NCBI GenBank assembly: GCA_903642215.1
Contig: CAHJWG010000010.1
Location: forward strand, 62,001 to 126,000
Direction of reading: 5' to 3'
Length of the DNA: 64,000 nt
DNA from: Sphingobacteriaceae bacterium
GTDB taxonomy: Bacteria; Bacteroidota; Bacteroidia; Sphingobacteriales; Sphingobacteriaceae
Positions 9,794-19,136 of this stretch are shown piece after piece (position 1 is the first letter of the stretch; each line of letters begins with the position of its first letter). The position numbers and the translations under genes were made by a program. The notes below the pieces were generated by a model that saw only the letters and a program-made list of their open reading frames with translations, searched no databases and had not been told where the DNA came from.

Positions 9794-10444
9794 ATGGAAC
9801 CAACATCAGCAACCCTCCTCCCCAAAAAACTATTGATAAAAACAGCACAACGCTGGTTGTTTAGCCACGCGCCGGAAGGATTTGTTGAAAGCTTTGCTTC
9901 GCTTAACATCGAAATAGAAACTGAAATTTTTTTAGGTGAAAAGTTAGATGGCGTTTTACTTTTTGTAAAAAACAGCACAGAACTACAAACTGCTTTGCCA
10001 GAAATCATCCCTGTTTTAAAGCTGGAAACTATTTGCTGGATTACTTATCCAAAGAAAAGTTCGGGTATTGTTTCTGATCTGGAGATGACGAGAAATTGGA
10101 ACTGGTTGGAGAAATATGATTTAAGAATTGTGTCTGCGGCTTCTATTGATAAAACCTGGACGGCTTTACGTTTGCGGCCTAAAGCGCAGGTTAAAGAATC
10201 GACTGTTTCTAACGCAGCAATTCAAAACAATGAGCTTAATGATTTTATTGATACGAAGAACAGAATTGTCCGTTTGCCAGAAGATGTAAAGCTGGCCCTG
10301 GAAAAAGAACCGGCAGCTTTTACGGCCTACCGGAAATTAGCATACTCACATCAAAAAGAATATGTAATTTGGATTTTAACAGCTAAACAAGAAAAAACCC
10401 GGATCAACCGGGTTCAAAAAATGATTGAAAAACTATTGAACTAA
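9794..10444 (+). CDS. YdeI/OmpD-associated family protein
   Basis: 216 aa, cytosolic. The C-terminal 60 residues (LPEDVKLALEKEPAAFTAYRKLAYSHQKEYVIWI, ending in ARNRV-like TRINRVQKMIEKL) are the helical YdeI/OmpD-associated domain. The N-terminal 120 residues (LLIKTAQRWLFSHAPEG, LDGVLLFVKNSTEL, LETICWITYPKKSSG, then a NWLEKYDLRIVSAASIDKTWTALRLRP tail) resemble a DUF3052-like domain; both are often fused in Bacteroidota. Biochemical role unknown. Converges with gltD, 7 bases apart. Confidence 0.7.
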   Translation: MEPTSATLLPKKLLIKTAQRWLFSHAPEGFVESFASLNIEIETEIFLGEKLDGVLLFVKNSTELQTALPEIIPVLKLETICWITYPKKSSGIVSDLEMTRNWNWLEKYDLRIVSAASIDKTWTALRLRPKAQVKESTVSNAAIQNNELNDFIDTKNRIVRLPEDVKLALEKEPAAFTAYRKLAYSHQKEYVIWILTAKQEKTRINRVQKMIEKLLN

Positions 10445-10451
10445 TCTTTTT

Positions 10452-11930
10452 TTATAAATCCATCTGATATTCGTTTATGGAATCTTTGCTTTCCAGTTCA
10501 GAATGTCCCATTAAAAACTCGTCAACTTTTCGGGCAGCTTCACGTCCTTCAGAAATTGCCCAAACCACTAAAGATTGTCCGCGGCGCATATCTCCGGCAG
10601 CAAAAACCTTGCTCACATTGGTACGGTAAACGCCTTCTCTTGCCTTGATATTTTTCCGTTCATCCAGCTCGATACCTAACTGCTCCAGCAAACCGTTGTA
10701 CTGCGGATGCACAAAACCCATAGCTAAAAATACACGCTGACAAGGCATTTCACGTTCGGAACCTTCAATTTCTTTAAATTTTACCGGGCGGCCGAGAAAA
10801 TCTTTTTCCCACTCCACATCCGTAACAAGCAATCCTTTTAAATTGCCGTTTTCATCTCCCACAAAACGCTTGGTGTTGATGCCCCAAAAACGCTCGCAGC
10901 CTTCTTCGTGGGAACTTGTTGTTTTTAATACCATCGGGAAACTTGGCCAGGGCATCGAAATAGTACGTTCTTTGGAGGGTTGAAACATAACTTCAAACTG
11001 CTTGATAGAACGCGCACCCTGCCGGTTGGAGGTACCAACGCAATCAGAACCGGTATCGCCGCCGCCAATCACAATTACATCCTGGCCGGTAGCCGCGATA
11101 TTTTCATCGGTAAAAGAAGTATTGCTTACCCGCTTATTTTGCTGCTTTAAAAATTGCATGGCGTAATAAATTCCATTCAGTTCGCGGCCCGGAATCGGCA
11201 AATCACGCGGAATGGTAGAACCACCGGTAAGCACAACGGCATTAAAATTACGCAGCAACTCGTCCGCTAAAATATCTTTGCCTATTTCTGTATTGCACTT
11301 AAAGGTAATCCCATCGTCCTTCATCACTTCCAAACGGCGGTCAATCACTATTTTTTCCAGTTTAAAATCCGGTATTCCGTAACGAAGCAAGCCACCGGGC
11401 TGGTCATCGCGCTCAAAAACCGTAACCAAATGACCGGCCTTATTTAGTTGCGCGGCAGCAGCCAATCCTGCCGGGCCGGAACCTACCACCGCAACAGTTT
11501 TACCGGAGCGGAGCAATGGTGCCGTAGGTTTAACGTAACCTTTAGCGTACGCAATTTCGATGATGTGTTTTTCGATTTCCTCAATCACCACAGCCGGTTT
11601 GTTGATGCCGAGAACGCAGGCAGATTCGCAAGGTGCCGGACAAATCCGACCTGTAAATTCCGGGAAATTATTGGTGGAAGATAAAATATGATACGCCTCT
11701 TCCCATTTTTTTTTATAAACGGCATCGTTAAATTCCGGGATGATATTGCCGAGCGGGCAGCCGGAATGACAAAACGGAATGCCGCAATCCATGCACCTTG
11801 CAGATTGCTCGTTCAGCTTTTCATCAGAATAATTGCCTACAAATTCTTTGTAATTATGTACCCGTTCCTGCGGTGCTGCTTTTGGCGGAAGCTCTCTTCC
11901 AAACTCTTTAAATCCGGTAACTTTTCCCAT
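10452..11930 (-). CDS. gltD: glutamate synthase small (beta) subunit
   Basis: Passes electrons from NAD(P)H through FAD and Fe-S clusters to the large subunit for glutamate formation from glutamine and 2-oxoglutarate. 492 aa. N-terminal Fe-S cysteines in [17 protein letters not shown] and [12 protein letters not shown]-binding [11 protein letters not shown] near residue 150; NAD(P)H-binding [11 protein letters not shown] near residue 287; C-terminal FAD loop [17 protein letters not shown]. Follows gltB with a 7-base gap, so co-transcribed. Codons opposite 11111-11122 (NTSFT) are a copy of the dispersed word. Confidence 0.96.
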   Translation of the reverse strand: MGKVTGFKEFGRELPPKAAPQERVHNYKEFVGNYSDEKLNEQSARCMDCGIPFCHSGCPLGNIIPEFNDAVYKKKWEEAYHILSSTNNFPEFTGRICPAPCESACVLGINKPAVVIEEIEKHIIEIAYAKGYVKPTAPLLRSGKTVAVVGSGPAGLAAAAQLNKAGHLVTVFERDDQPGGLLRYGIPDFKLEKIVIDRRLEVMKDDGITFKCNTEIGKDILADELLRNFNAVVLTGGSTIPRDLPIPGRELNGIYYAMQFLKQQNKRVSNTSFTDENIAATGQDVIVIGGGDTGSDCVGTSNRQGARSIKQFEVMFQPSKERTISMPWPSFPMVLKTTSSHEEGCERFWGINTKRFVGDENGNLKGLLVTDVEWEKDFLGRPVKFKEIEGSEREMPCQRVFLAMGFVHPQYNGLLEQLGIELDERKNIKAREGVYRTNVSKVFAAGDMRRGQSLVVWAISEGREAARKVDEFLMGHSELESKDSINEYQMDL

Positions 11931-11937
11931 TTTTTGA

Positions 11938-14900
11938 TTAGATGGTTAAGGGTTCTTTTTGCTGTAAAACTTTTTTGTACTCTTTTGGGAATACTTTAAT
12001 AAACTTTGATGATTCTGCTTGCCAGTCGTTCAGTAAAAATTGCGCAACGCTACTATGTGTTAACTGCACATGTTTGCGTAACAGGCTGATAATTTCTTCC
12101 TCATCTAAAGAAGATAAAGGATCCAGATCAACCATTTCACGGTTGCAATTTTCGACAAAAGAATTATCTGCGTTGTAAATCCAGGCAATTCCGCCGCTCA
12201 TTCCGGCAGCAAAATTTCTTCCGGTTTTACCGAGGATTAAAGCCCGGCCGCCAGTCATATATTCGCAGCCATGATCGCCAACGCCTTCTACAACTGCGGT
12301 TGCGCCGGAGTTGCGGACTGCGAAACGCTCGCCTGCCTGTCCGCGGATAAATAATTCGCCGGAGGTGGCACCGTAAAGTACTACGTTGCCTACGATGATA
12401 TTATCTTCGGAAATAAACTTACTGTTTTTAGACGGATAAATTGCGATTTGTGCGCCCGATAAACCTTTTCCTACGTAATCATTTGCTTCGCCTTCCAGTT
12501 CAAAAGAAATTCCTTTAGCTGCAAAAGCACCAAAACTTTGTCCGGCAGAACCGGTAAATTTATAATTGATTAAGCCGGAAGGTAACCCTGCGGAACCGTA
12601 AATTTTAGATATTTCGTTGGATAACAATGTACCAACTGTCCTGTCCGTATTTTTAATGGTAAAAGAAGCATACACCGGCATCTTGCTTTCCAGTGCAGGT
12701 TTTGCCTGCTCCAGTAATTGCCAGTCGATGATTTCATCCATGCCGTGATCCTGTTTTTCACTGTTGTACAACGTCATGCCGCGCGCGTTGCTAACGGGAT
12801 GCAAAAGCGCAGTAAGATCAATCGTTTTCGCTTTCCAGTGGGTTATATTTTCACGAACTTTCAGAAACTGAACTCTACCAACCATTTCATTAATGGTTCT
12901 GAAACCCAGTTCTGCCATAATTTCCCGCAGTTCTTCTGCCAGGAAATTAAACAGATTAACCACATGTTCCGGCTTGCCGCTAAATAGTTTCCGTAACTCC
13001 GGATCTTGCGTGGCCACGCCAACAGGGCAAGTATTTAGGTGGCATTTGCGCATCATGATACAACCGCCGGCCACTAAAGCTGAGGTTGCAACGCCCCATT
13101 CTTCGGCACCCAATAAAGCAGCAATTGCTAAATCTTTACCGGTTTTTAACTGCCCGTCGGTTTGTAAAACCACACGGCTTCTTAACTTATTCCGAACTAA
13201 TGTTTGGTGTGCTTCTGATAAACCCAGTTCCCAGGGCAAGCCGGCATGTTTTACAGAACTGATCGGCGAAGCACCTGTTCCGCCGTCGCTTCCGGCAATT
13301 AAAATTACATCTGCATGGGCTTTTGCCACGCCGGCAGCAATTGTACCAACTCCTGCTTTAGAAACTAATTTTACGTTGATCCGGGCGGCACGATTGGCAT
13401 TTTTCAGATCGAAAATCAGCTGCGCTAAATCTTCGATAGAATAAATATCGTGGTGCGGCGGCGGAGAAATCAAGCCAACACCCGGCGTTGCATGGCGTAC
13501 TTTCGCAATCCAGTCGTCCACTTTATGGCCCGGAAGCTGTCCGCCTTCACCGGGTTTTGCACCTTGAGCCATTTTAATCTGCAACTCATCCGCATTGGTT
13601 AAATAATTTGAAGTTACGCCGAAACGCGCGGAAGCAACCTGCTTGATCGCCGAACGCATCGAATCTCCGTTTTCCATCGGCACATATCTAATTTCGTCTT
13701 CGCCACCTTCGCCGGTATTACTTTTTCCACCGATACGATTCATAGCAATAGCCAAAGTGCTATGTGCTTCGTGAGAGATAGAACCGAAAGACATCGCGCC
13801 GGTTGCAAAACGTTTCATAATGTTTTCTGCGGATTCTACTTCATCTATCGAAATAGATTCGCGATGATGGGCAAAATCAAGCAAACCGCGAATAGTATAC
13901 ATGCGTTCGGTTTGCTCGTTAACTAATTTCGCATAGTTTTTATAAACCGAGTAATCATTGGTTCGGGTTGCATGTTGCAGCAAATGCACCGTTTGCGGAT
14001 TAAATAAATGTGCCTCTCCGCGGCGTTTCCACTGATAAATTCCGCCTTCGGGCAATAACTGATTTTCTTTTTTTGAACTTCTGAAACCGTTACTATGTTT
14101 ACACAAGGTTTCTCGGGCAATTTCATCCAAACCTAAACCGCCGATCCGGGTAATTCCACCGGTAAAATATTGATCTACAACTTCTTTGTTAATCCCTAAA
14201 ATTTCAAAAACCTGGGAACCGTGATAAGATTGCAACGTAGAAATTCCCATTTTAGAGAAAATCTTTAATAAGCCGTCGCAAACGGCTTTAATATAATTTT
14301 TTGAAAGAGAAGGTACATCGAGCGTGCTTTCCAAATCATTTTCCTGACTTAGCGTATTGATCGTAGCCAGGGCTAAATACGGGTTGATTGCTGTTGCGCC
14401 AAAAGCCAGCAAACAGGCAAAATGATGTACTTCCCAAACATCGCCTGCTTCTACCACCAAGCCTACTGCCCCGCGTAAACCTTTACGAATTAAGTGATGA
14501 TGAATCGCAGAAACTACCAGTAAAGAAGGTATCGGTGCATGCTCAGAATCCAACGCGCGATCTGATAAAATTAAAACCTCAAAACCATCCTGTACGGCAT
14601 CTTCTGCATAACGGCAAAGCCTGTTCAAACCATTTGCCAGCGAACCGGGTAATCCGTCTGCCTTAAAATAAGTTTGAAGCGTTTTGGCGTGGAACAAACC
14701 GGTATCAATACTTCTTAATTTTTCCAGTTCGTAATCGTGCAGAACGGGTTGTTTGTGCGCTACGCAATGGCAGTGCATTTTATCTTCATCCAGCAAATTG
14801 CCATTATTACCGATAAAAGTAGCCAAACTCATTACCAATCTTTCGCGGATCGGATCAATCGGCGGATTGGTTACCTGCGCAAAAAACTGCTTAAAATAAC

Positions 14901-16458
14901 TGGAAATATGCTGCGGCCGATCCGACAATACAGCCAGCGGCACATCCGTTCCCATAGAACCGATCGGCTCTTTACCGTCCGTTGCCATCGGCTTAATGAT
15001 AGTTTCGATATCCTCGCGGGAATAACCAAAAACCTGCTGGTACTTAAACACAGAATCTTTTGATAAACTGGTAAAAGAAACACGTGGTTCTGCCAATTCA
15101 TCCAGCCGGATTTTATAATTTTCCAACCAGCGGCCGTAAGGCTGCCTACCCGTAATTTGTTTTTTAATTTCTTCGTCGGTGATAATTTTTCCCTGCGTAG
15201 TATCTACCAGAAACATTTTTCCGGGCTGCAAGCGGCCTTTTTCGATTACTGTTTTTTCATCGAGCGGCAAAACGCCGGCTTCGGATGCTACAATTACACG
15301 GCCATCATCGGTAACTAAATAACGCAACGGGCGCAAACCATTTCGATCCAGCAGCGCACCAATAATTTTGCCGTCTGTAAAATTTAAGGCAGCCGGCCCG
15401 TCCCAAGGCTGCATTAAAGTAGCATGATATTCGTAAAATGCTTTTTTTAGCGGATCCATTTGCTCGTTTCCATCCCAAGCTTCCGGCACCAGCATCATCA
15501 TTACATGCGGCAGGGAACGGCCGGAGTGCATCAATACTTCCACCACGTTATCCAAACAGGCAGAATCAGATTGATTGTTATCAATCACCGGGAACAGAAT
15601 ATCCATTTCCTCTTTAGTGAAAAAAGGAGAAACGTAAGAACGGATACCCGAATAAAACCAGTTTAAATTACCGGTTAACGTATTGATTTCGCCATTATGT
15701 GCCAGGAAACGAAAAGGCTGCGCAAGTTTCCAGGATGGAAAAGTATTGGTAGAAAACCGGGAATGGATCATCCCGAAACCTGACGTAATACGTTCATCAC
15801 GCAAATCCGTAAAATACTGGCGGACCTGATAAGTGGTAAGCTGGCCTTTATAAACGATTACTTTACAGGAAAAAGAGGTAAAGTAAAAATGATCTGCACC
15901 GGTTTTTATCGTTTCGTTAACTGTTTTGGTGATGAACCGGCGTAATACGTATAATTTTCGCTCAAAATCATCGGCATTGAGAATATGATGCGGACGGGAA
16001 ATAAACAATTGTTCTGCATTTGGTTCTGCTGCACGCGCAGTTTCACCGATTACAGAAGAATCTACCGGAACTTTACGATAACCTAAAATGCTTAAACCTA
16101 ACTTATCGCAGCATTGCACGATAATACCGCGGCATGCTTTTTTTACCACAGAATCTTTCGGTAAAAACAGCATCCCCACGCCATATTCACCCGGTTCTTT
16201 TAAAGATATTTCATCGGAAGTACATTCTTCCAACAAAAACTCATGCGGTATCTGCATTAATAATCCTGCTCCGTCGCCAGAATCCGGGTCGCAGCCGCAA
16301 GCACCTCTGTGCTCCATATTTTCGAGCATGGTAAGCGCATCGGCTATAATCTGGTGTGATTTATGGCCTTGAATATGTGTTATAAATCCGGTGCCGCAAG
16401 CATCATGCTCAAATTGAGGGTCGTACAATCCCTGCTGGCCAGTTTCAGTTTGCTTCAT
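11938..16458 (-). CDS. gltB: glutamate synthase large (alpha) subunit
   Basis: 1506 aa, full length. An N-terminal class II glutamine amidotransferase domain releases ammonia; its nucleophile is the Cys in HDACGTGF near residue 21, so a short propeptide is expected to be removed. Next come the central domain, the FMN-binding synthase domain with AKPGEGGQLPGHKV, the 3Fe-4S cluster cysteines in CHLNTCPVGVATQ, and the C-terminal beta-helix domain with GGRALILG. It leads the gltBD operon; about 475 bases of AT-rich DNA precede it. The codons for ASFT opposite 12660-12671 form a copy of the dispersed word. Confidence 0.97.
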   Translation of the reverse strand: MKQTETGQQGLYDPQFEHDACGTGFITHIQGHKSHQIIADALTMLENMEHRGACGCDPDSGDGAGLLMQIPHEFLLEECTSDEISLKEPGEYGVGMLFLPKDSVVKKACRGIIVQCCDKLGLSILGYRKVPVDSSVIGETARAAEPNAEQLFISRPHHILNADDFERKLYVLRRFITKTVNETIKTGADHFYFTSFSCKVIVYKGQLTTYQVRQYFTDLRDERITSGFGMIHSRFSTNTFPSWKLAQPFRFLAHNGEINTLTGNLNWFYSGIRSYVSPFFTKEEMDILFPVIDNNQSDSACLDNVVEVLMHSGRSLPHVMMMLVPEAWDGNEQMDPLKKAFYEYHATLMQPWDGPAALNFTDGKIIGALLDRNGLRPLRYLVTDDGRVIVASEAGVLPLDEKTVIEKGRLQPGKMFLVDTTQGKIITDEEIKKQITGRQPYGRWLENYKIRLDELAEPRVSFTSLSKDSVFKYQQVFGYSREDIETIIKPMATDGKEPIGSMGTDVPLAVLSDRPQHISSYFKQFFAQVTNPPIDPIRERLVMSLATFIGNNGNLLDEDKMHCHCVAHKQPVLHDYELEKLRSIDTGLFHAKTLQTYFKADGLPGSLANGLNRLCRYAEDAVQDGFEVLILSDRALDSEHAPIPSLLVVSAIHHHLIRKGLRGAVGLVVEAGDVWEVHHFACLLAFGATAINPYLALATINTLSQENDLESTLDVPSLSKNYIKAVCDGLLKIFSKMGISTLQSYHGSQVFEILGINKEVVDQYFTGGITRIGGLGLDEIARETLCKHSNGFRSSKKENQLLPEGGIYQWKRRGEAHLFNPQTVHLLQHATRTNDYSVYKNYAKLVNEQTERMYTIRGLLDFAHHRESISIDEVESAENIMKRFATGAMSFGSISHEAHSTLAIAMNRIGGKSNTGEGGEDEIRYVPMENGDSMRSAIKQVASARFGVTSNYLTNADELQIKMAQGAKPGEGGQLPGHKVDDWIAKVRHATPGVGLISPPPHHDIYSIEDLAQLIFDLKNANRAARINVKLVSKAGVGTIAAGVAKAHADVILIAGSDGGTGASPISSVKHAGLPWELGLSEAHQTLVRNKLRSRVVLQTDGQLKTGKDLAIAALLGAEEWGVATSALVAGGCIMMRKCHLNTCPVGVATQDPELRKLFSGKPEHVVNLFNFLAEELREIMAELGFRTINEMVGRVQFLKVRENITHWKAKTIDLTALLHPVSNARGMTLYNSEKQDHGMDEIIDWQLLEQAKPALESKMPVYASFTIKNTDRTVGTLLSNEISKIYGSAGLPSGLINYKFTGSAGQSFGAFAAKGISFELEGEANDYVGKGLSGAQIAIYPSKNSKFISEDNIIVGNVVLYGATSGELFIRGQAGERFAVRNSGATAVVEGVGDHGCEYMTGGRALILGKTGRNFAAGMSGGIAWIYNADNSFVENCNREMVDLDPLSSLDEEEIISLLRKHVQLTHSSVAQFLLNDWQAESSKFIKVFPKEYKKVLQQKEPLTI

Positions 16459-16933
16459 AACTTGATGGGAAGAATAAAAATGATCGCTTAATAGACGAAT
16501 ATAAGCTTAGTGAAATAAATTCCGGTTATTAAACCGTGTTTTTGCAGATTCGGCAAAATCAGGATTAATAAATTTGTCTTAATAAAAAAAATAGTAATAA
16601 AAGAAGTATTAATTATGATATTGATAAATTATTAAAGCCTTGAAAAATCAGCTTCGATAGTATCAGAAAAACAAAACTGTTTGCTTTTAACGATATTTCT
16701 ACCAGAGCTTTAAATCACAAATTATTTTCTATCAAAAAATAAATAATTTACGTGCAGTAAGGCTATTAACTAAGCAGGTTTTCTACAAAAACTCACTTTT
16801 AAAAACTAATTGGAAAAAATTTAAATTTAAAACTTTTAAAATTAATTTAACTTAATATAATTTATGAGTTAGTAAATCATACTTTAAAAAACACAACAAA
16901 TTTTTTATTGATGTACAAATTAATATAAAAGCT
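16459..16933. other. gene-free region between gltB and ssb
   Basis: About 475 bases, strongly AT-rich, between divergent genes. No ORF or RNA gene that I can see. It should hold the promoters of gltBD and ssb, but I found no convincing TAnnTTTG. One exact dispersed word is at 16598-16609 (TAAAAGAAGTAT). Confidence 0.5.
16598..16609 (+). repeat. dispersed word TAAAAGAAGTAT
   Basis: Exact T-variant copy in the gltB-ssb intergenic region; the flanks are A-rich rather than the usual T-rich arm. Confidence 0.75.
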
Positions 16934-17326
16934 ATGTCTGGGATTAATAAAGTTATTTTGGTTGGGCATTTGGGGAAAGACCCGGAATACAGACATCTGG
17001 AAGATGGTGTTGCGGTAGCAAGTTTTCCGTTGGCAACTTCGGAAATTGTGATGAAAGACGGTAAAAGAACGGAATTAACCGAGTGGCACAATGTAGTTTT
17101 ATGGAGAGGTTTAGCAGATATTGCCCAGCAGCTTTTAAGCAAAGGAAAACTGGTTTATATTGAGGGGAAATTAAAAACCCGTTCGTTTGAATCACGGGAA
17201 GGCGTGAAGAAATTTACAACAGAAATAGTTGCTGAAAATTTTAAATTACTTGGCCGTAAAAATGATTTTACAAACACTGAAGATCAGGAAAACTCAAAAA
17301 ACTTTAACAACAAAGAGCAGGCATAA
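16934..17326 (+). CDS. ssb: single-stranded DNA-binding protein
   Basis: 130 aa OB-fold protein that coats single-stranded DNA. Motifs: NKVILVGHLGKDPEYR at the N-terminus, VASFPLATSE, TEWHNVVLWRGLADIA, and KLVYIEGKLKTRSFES. The tail after residue 110 is short and ends NFNNKEQA; the acidic, hydrophobic tip (DDLPF type) that normally recruits partner proteins is absent. It may therefore be a secondary or specialised SSB. Followed at once by a hairpin that overlaps its last codons. Confidence 0.92.
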   Translation: MSGINKVILVGHLGKDPEYRHLEDGVAVASFPLATSEIVMKDGKRTELTEWHNVVLWRGLADIAQQLLSKGKLVYIEGKLKTRSFESREGVKKFTTEIVAENFKLLGRKNDFTNTEDQENSKNFNNKEQA

Positions 17327-17338
17327 TTCCTGCTCTTT
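17312..17338 (+). terminator. hairpin terminator of ssb
   Basis: Stem AAAGAGCAGG (17312-17321) with CCTGCTCTTT (17329-17338), 7-base loop containing the ssb stop codon. A short T-rich tail follows. Confidence 0.75.
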
Positions 17339-17352
17339 GTTACTGGTTTACG

Positions 17353-17508
17353 TTATTTGTCGCCTTCATCCGGCAAAGGTTCTAAATTATCAGATTCCGG
17401 CGTAACTGTCGGAATTTTTTTTGCTAAATCTTCATTGTCTTGTGCCTGATCCTGCTGGCCTTCCGCAGGCTTTTGTTCCTGATCCTGATTTTCCGGTTGT
17501 AATTCCAT
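17353..17508 (-). CDS. small acidic Gln-rich disordered protein
   Basis: A 51-codon frame from ATG 17508 to TAA at 17353: begins MELQPENQDQEQKPAEG and ends NLEPLPDEGDK. It is almost entirely charged or polar, rich in Q, E, D and P, so likely unfolded. Many Sphingobacteriaceae carry small proteins of this composition; function unknown. It converges with ssb. Support is the clean frame and biased composition, similar in style to the 69-residue protein at 45170-45379. Confidence 0.5.
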   Translation of the reverse strand: MELQPENQDQEQKPAEGQQDQAQDNEDLAKKIPTVTPESDNLEPLPDEGDK

Positions 17509-17590
17509 ATAATTATATTTAGACTTTTAACACGGATTTGCAAGCAGATTGTTTTGCACGGAATGGGAAATTAATTCATCAGTTGTAGAA

Positions 17591-17938
17591 TTAATTATAT
17601 ATAAAAGCTTTTTGAATAGCAGGAAAACTATTTGCAAAAAGATCAATCTCCCTGATTTTAAAAGAGAAAACTGCACCTTCTTTATGATAGATTTTGAGTT
17701 CCTGCATCGAATCACAATACAACCGGATACGATCATCCCAAATTTCTAAATCAAAGGTAAAGCAACCTTCTTCATGCTGAGGCTGAAGTAGTTGTATAGT
17801 TTCATGCCTTGCAGTTACTTCAAGACAATCTCCTATTTTGAAGTTTGCAGGATAATGAAAAATCAGGGAAACTGCCTGGCCGTTTGGTAAATACTGTGTG
17901 GTGTGATTGATAATTTTAGCAGTAATTTTTGAATTCAT
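17591..17938 (-). CDS. hypothetical protein
   Basis: 115 aa, no signal peptide or membrane segment. Predominantly beta: KITAKIINHTTQYLPNGQAVSLIFHYP, then FKIGDCLEVTARHETIQLL, CFTFDLEIWDDRIRLY and VFSFKIREIDLF. This alternation suggests a small beta-barrel or sandwich. I do not recognise the family. Its start codon is followed upstream by an AT-rich gap; it has no obvious operon partner. Confidence 0.5.
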   Translation of the reverse strand: MNSKITAKIINHTTQYLPNGQAVSLIFHYPANFKIGDCLEVTARHETIQLLQPQHEEGCFTFDLEIWDDRIRLYCDSMQELKIYHKEGAVFSFKIREIDLFANSFPAIQKAFIYN

Positions 17939-18054
17939 GGGTGTGATTTTTAAAAGTTATAAAACTTTAATTGCAAGTATTAATCCATACTTGATTTTAC
18001 CGAAAATAATATGGAAAAATGACTTTTACTAATGCTCCTCAACCGGTTTTGAGG

Positions 18055-18084
18055 ATACTGTTTTTAGCAGGTAAAAAACAGCAA
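18055..18084. repeat. inverted pair of the dispersed word (AACAG form), hairpin
   Basis: ATACTGTTTTTA at 18055-18066 faces TAAAAAACAGCA at 18072-18083, giving an 8-bp stem CTGTTTTT / AAAAACAG. It lies between trpA's downstream side and the gene at 17591-17938. Confidence 0.65.
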
Positions 18085-18160
18085 CAAATTTTTTTTAAGG
18101 CAGAGACAAAAAAATTTGTAAAGATTATATTAAGCAAATGATGGAATTTAAAAAGATAGT

Positions 18161-18949
18161 TTAAGCGGCAATTGTTTGATTTTTAAGCTGCTTGATAAAT
18201 GCCGGAATTTTATCGATATAATCCTTTTCTATGGTTAACATTTTTACAAAAGCACTGCCTACAATCGCAGCATTAGCGTATTTACAAGCTTTTGCAAAAG
18301 CAGCATTACCGGAAATTCCGAAACCGATAACCGTCGGGTTTTTCAGTTCCATCTTTTTAATTCGTTCAAAATAAAGCTCTACCGTATCAGAAACTTCCAG
18401 ATTTTTCCCGGTGATGGACGAAGAAGAAAGCAGGTAGATAAAACTCTGGCTCAAATCATCAATTTTTCGGATTCTTTCTTCGGAAGTAATCGGCGTTACT
18501 AAAAAAATATTGCTCAGGTTATGTTCCAAAAAATATTGCTTGTACAAACTTTCGTACTCGTACATCGGTAAATCCGGAATAATTACGCCATCAATACCAA
18601 CTTCAACTGCTTTTTTACAAAAATTTTCGATGCCATATTGTACAACCGGATTAAAATAACCCATCAGCAAAACCGGAATTGAAACCTGAGCGCGCAAACT
18701 TTTTAACTGCTCAAAAAGTAAATTCAGGTTCATGCCGTTTTCCAACGCGGTTTGAGAACTGTGCTGAATCGTCGGGCCATCAGCTAAAGGATCTGAATAT
18801 GGGAAACCGATTTCCAAAAAATCTGCTCCGGCTTTTTCCAAAGCAGCAGCAATAGCAACCGTCGAATCCAATTCCGGGAAACCAGCTGTATAATAAATAG
18901 ATAAAAGATTTTCTCTTTTGGTGGAAAATAGCTGGTTTAACCGGTTCAT
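18161..18949 (-). CDS. trpA: tryptophan synthase alpha subunit
   Basis: Cleaves indole-3-glycerol phosphate to indole and glyceraldehyde 3-phosphate. 262 aa TIM barrel. Catalytic Glu is in LEIGFPYSDPLADGPTIQ near residues 45-62, catalytic Asp in DGVIIPDLP near 126; phosphate-binding VIGFGISG near 212 and IVGSAFVK near 232. Last gene of the trpDFBA cluster, but 187 bases downstream of trpB; that gap is filled by a perfect hairpin and a REP-like unit. Start ATG at 18949. Confidence 0.96.
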   Translation of the reverse strand: MNRLNQLFSTKRENLLSIYYTAGFPELDSTVAIAAALEKAGADFLEIGFPYSDPLADGPTIQHSSQTALENGMNLNLLFEQLKSLRAQVSIPVLLMGYFNPVVQYGIENFCKKAVEVGIDGVIIPDLPMYEYESLYKQYFLEHNLSNIFLVTPITSEERIRKIDDLSQSFIYLLSSSSITGKNLEVSDTVELYFERIKKMELKNPTVIGFGISGNAAFAKACKYANAAIVGSAFVKMLTIEKDYIDKIPAFIKQLKNQTIAA

Positions 18950-18978
18950 AAAATTTTATGTTGATATTGATTTTGGTA

Positions 18979-19010
18979 GATACTGTTTTTATCGGTATAA
19001 AAACAGTATC
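18979..19010. repeat. perfect 14-bp hairpin built from two dispersed words
   Basis: GATACTGTTTTTAT (18979-18992), loop CGGT, ATAAAAACAGTATC (18997-19010). Both arms are the AACAG form of the dispersed word. It sits 30 bases upstream of trpA in the trpB-trpA gap. Confidence 0.9.
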
Positions 19011-19050
19011 GTCATTTTTATTGATACTTTGAAGGAATGCAAGCTACATT

Positions 19051-19132
19051 TGTCATCCTGAACTTGTTTCAGGATCCCTCGTAAAAAGCAAAACCCTGTT
19101 CTGTGAGATGCCGAATAAATTTTGGCATAACA
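19051..19132 (-). repeat. REP-like double-hairpin repeat, copy 1
   Basis: Contains the hairpin TCCTGAACTTGTTTCAGGA and a degraded second hairpin (GATGCCGAATAAATTTTGGC). About 85 bases, matching the reverse complement of 45052-45135 throughout. It interrupts the trp operon between trpB and trpA. Confidence 0.85.
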
Positions 19133-19136
19133 AACC

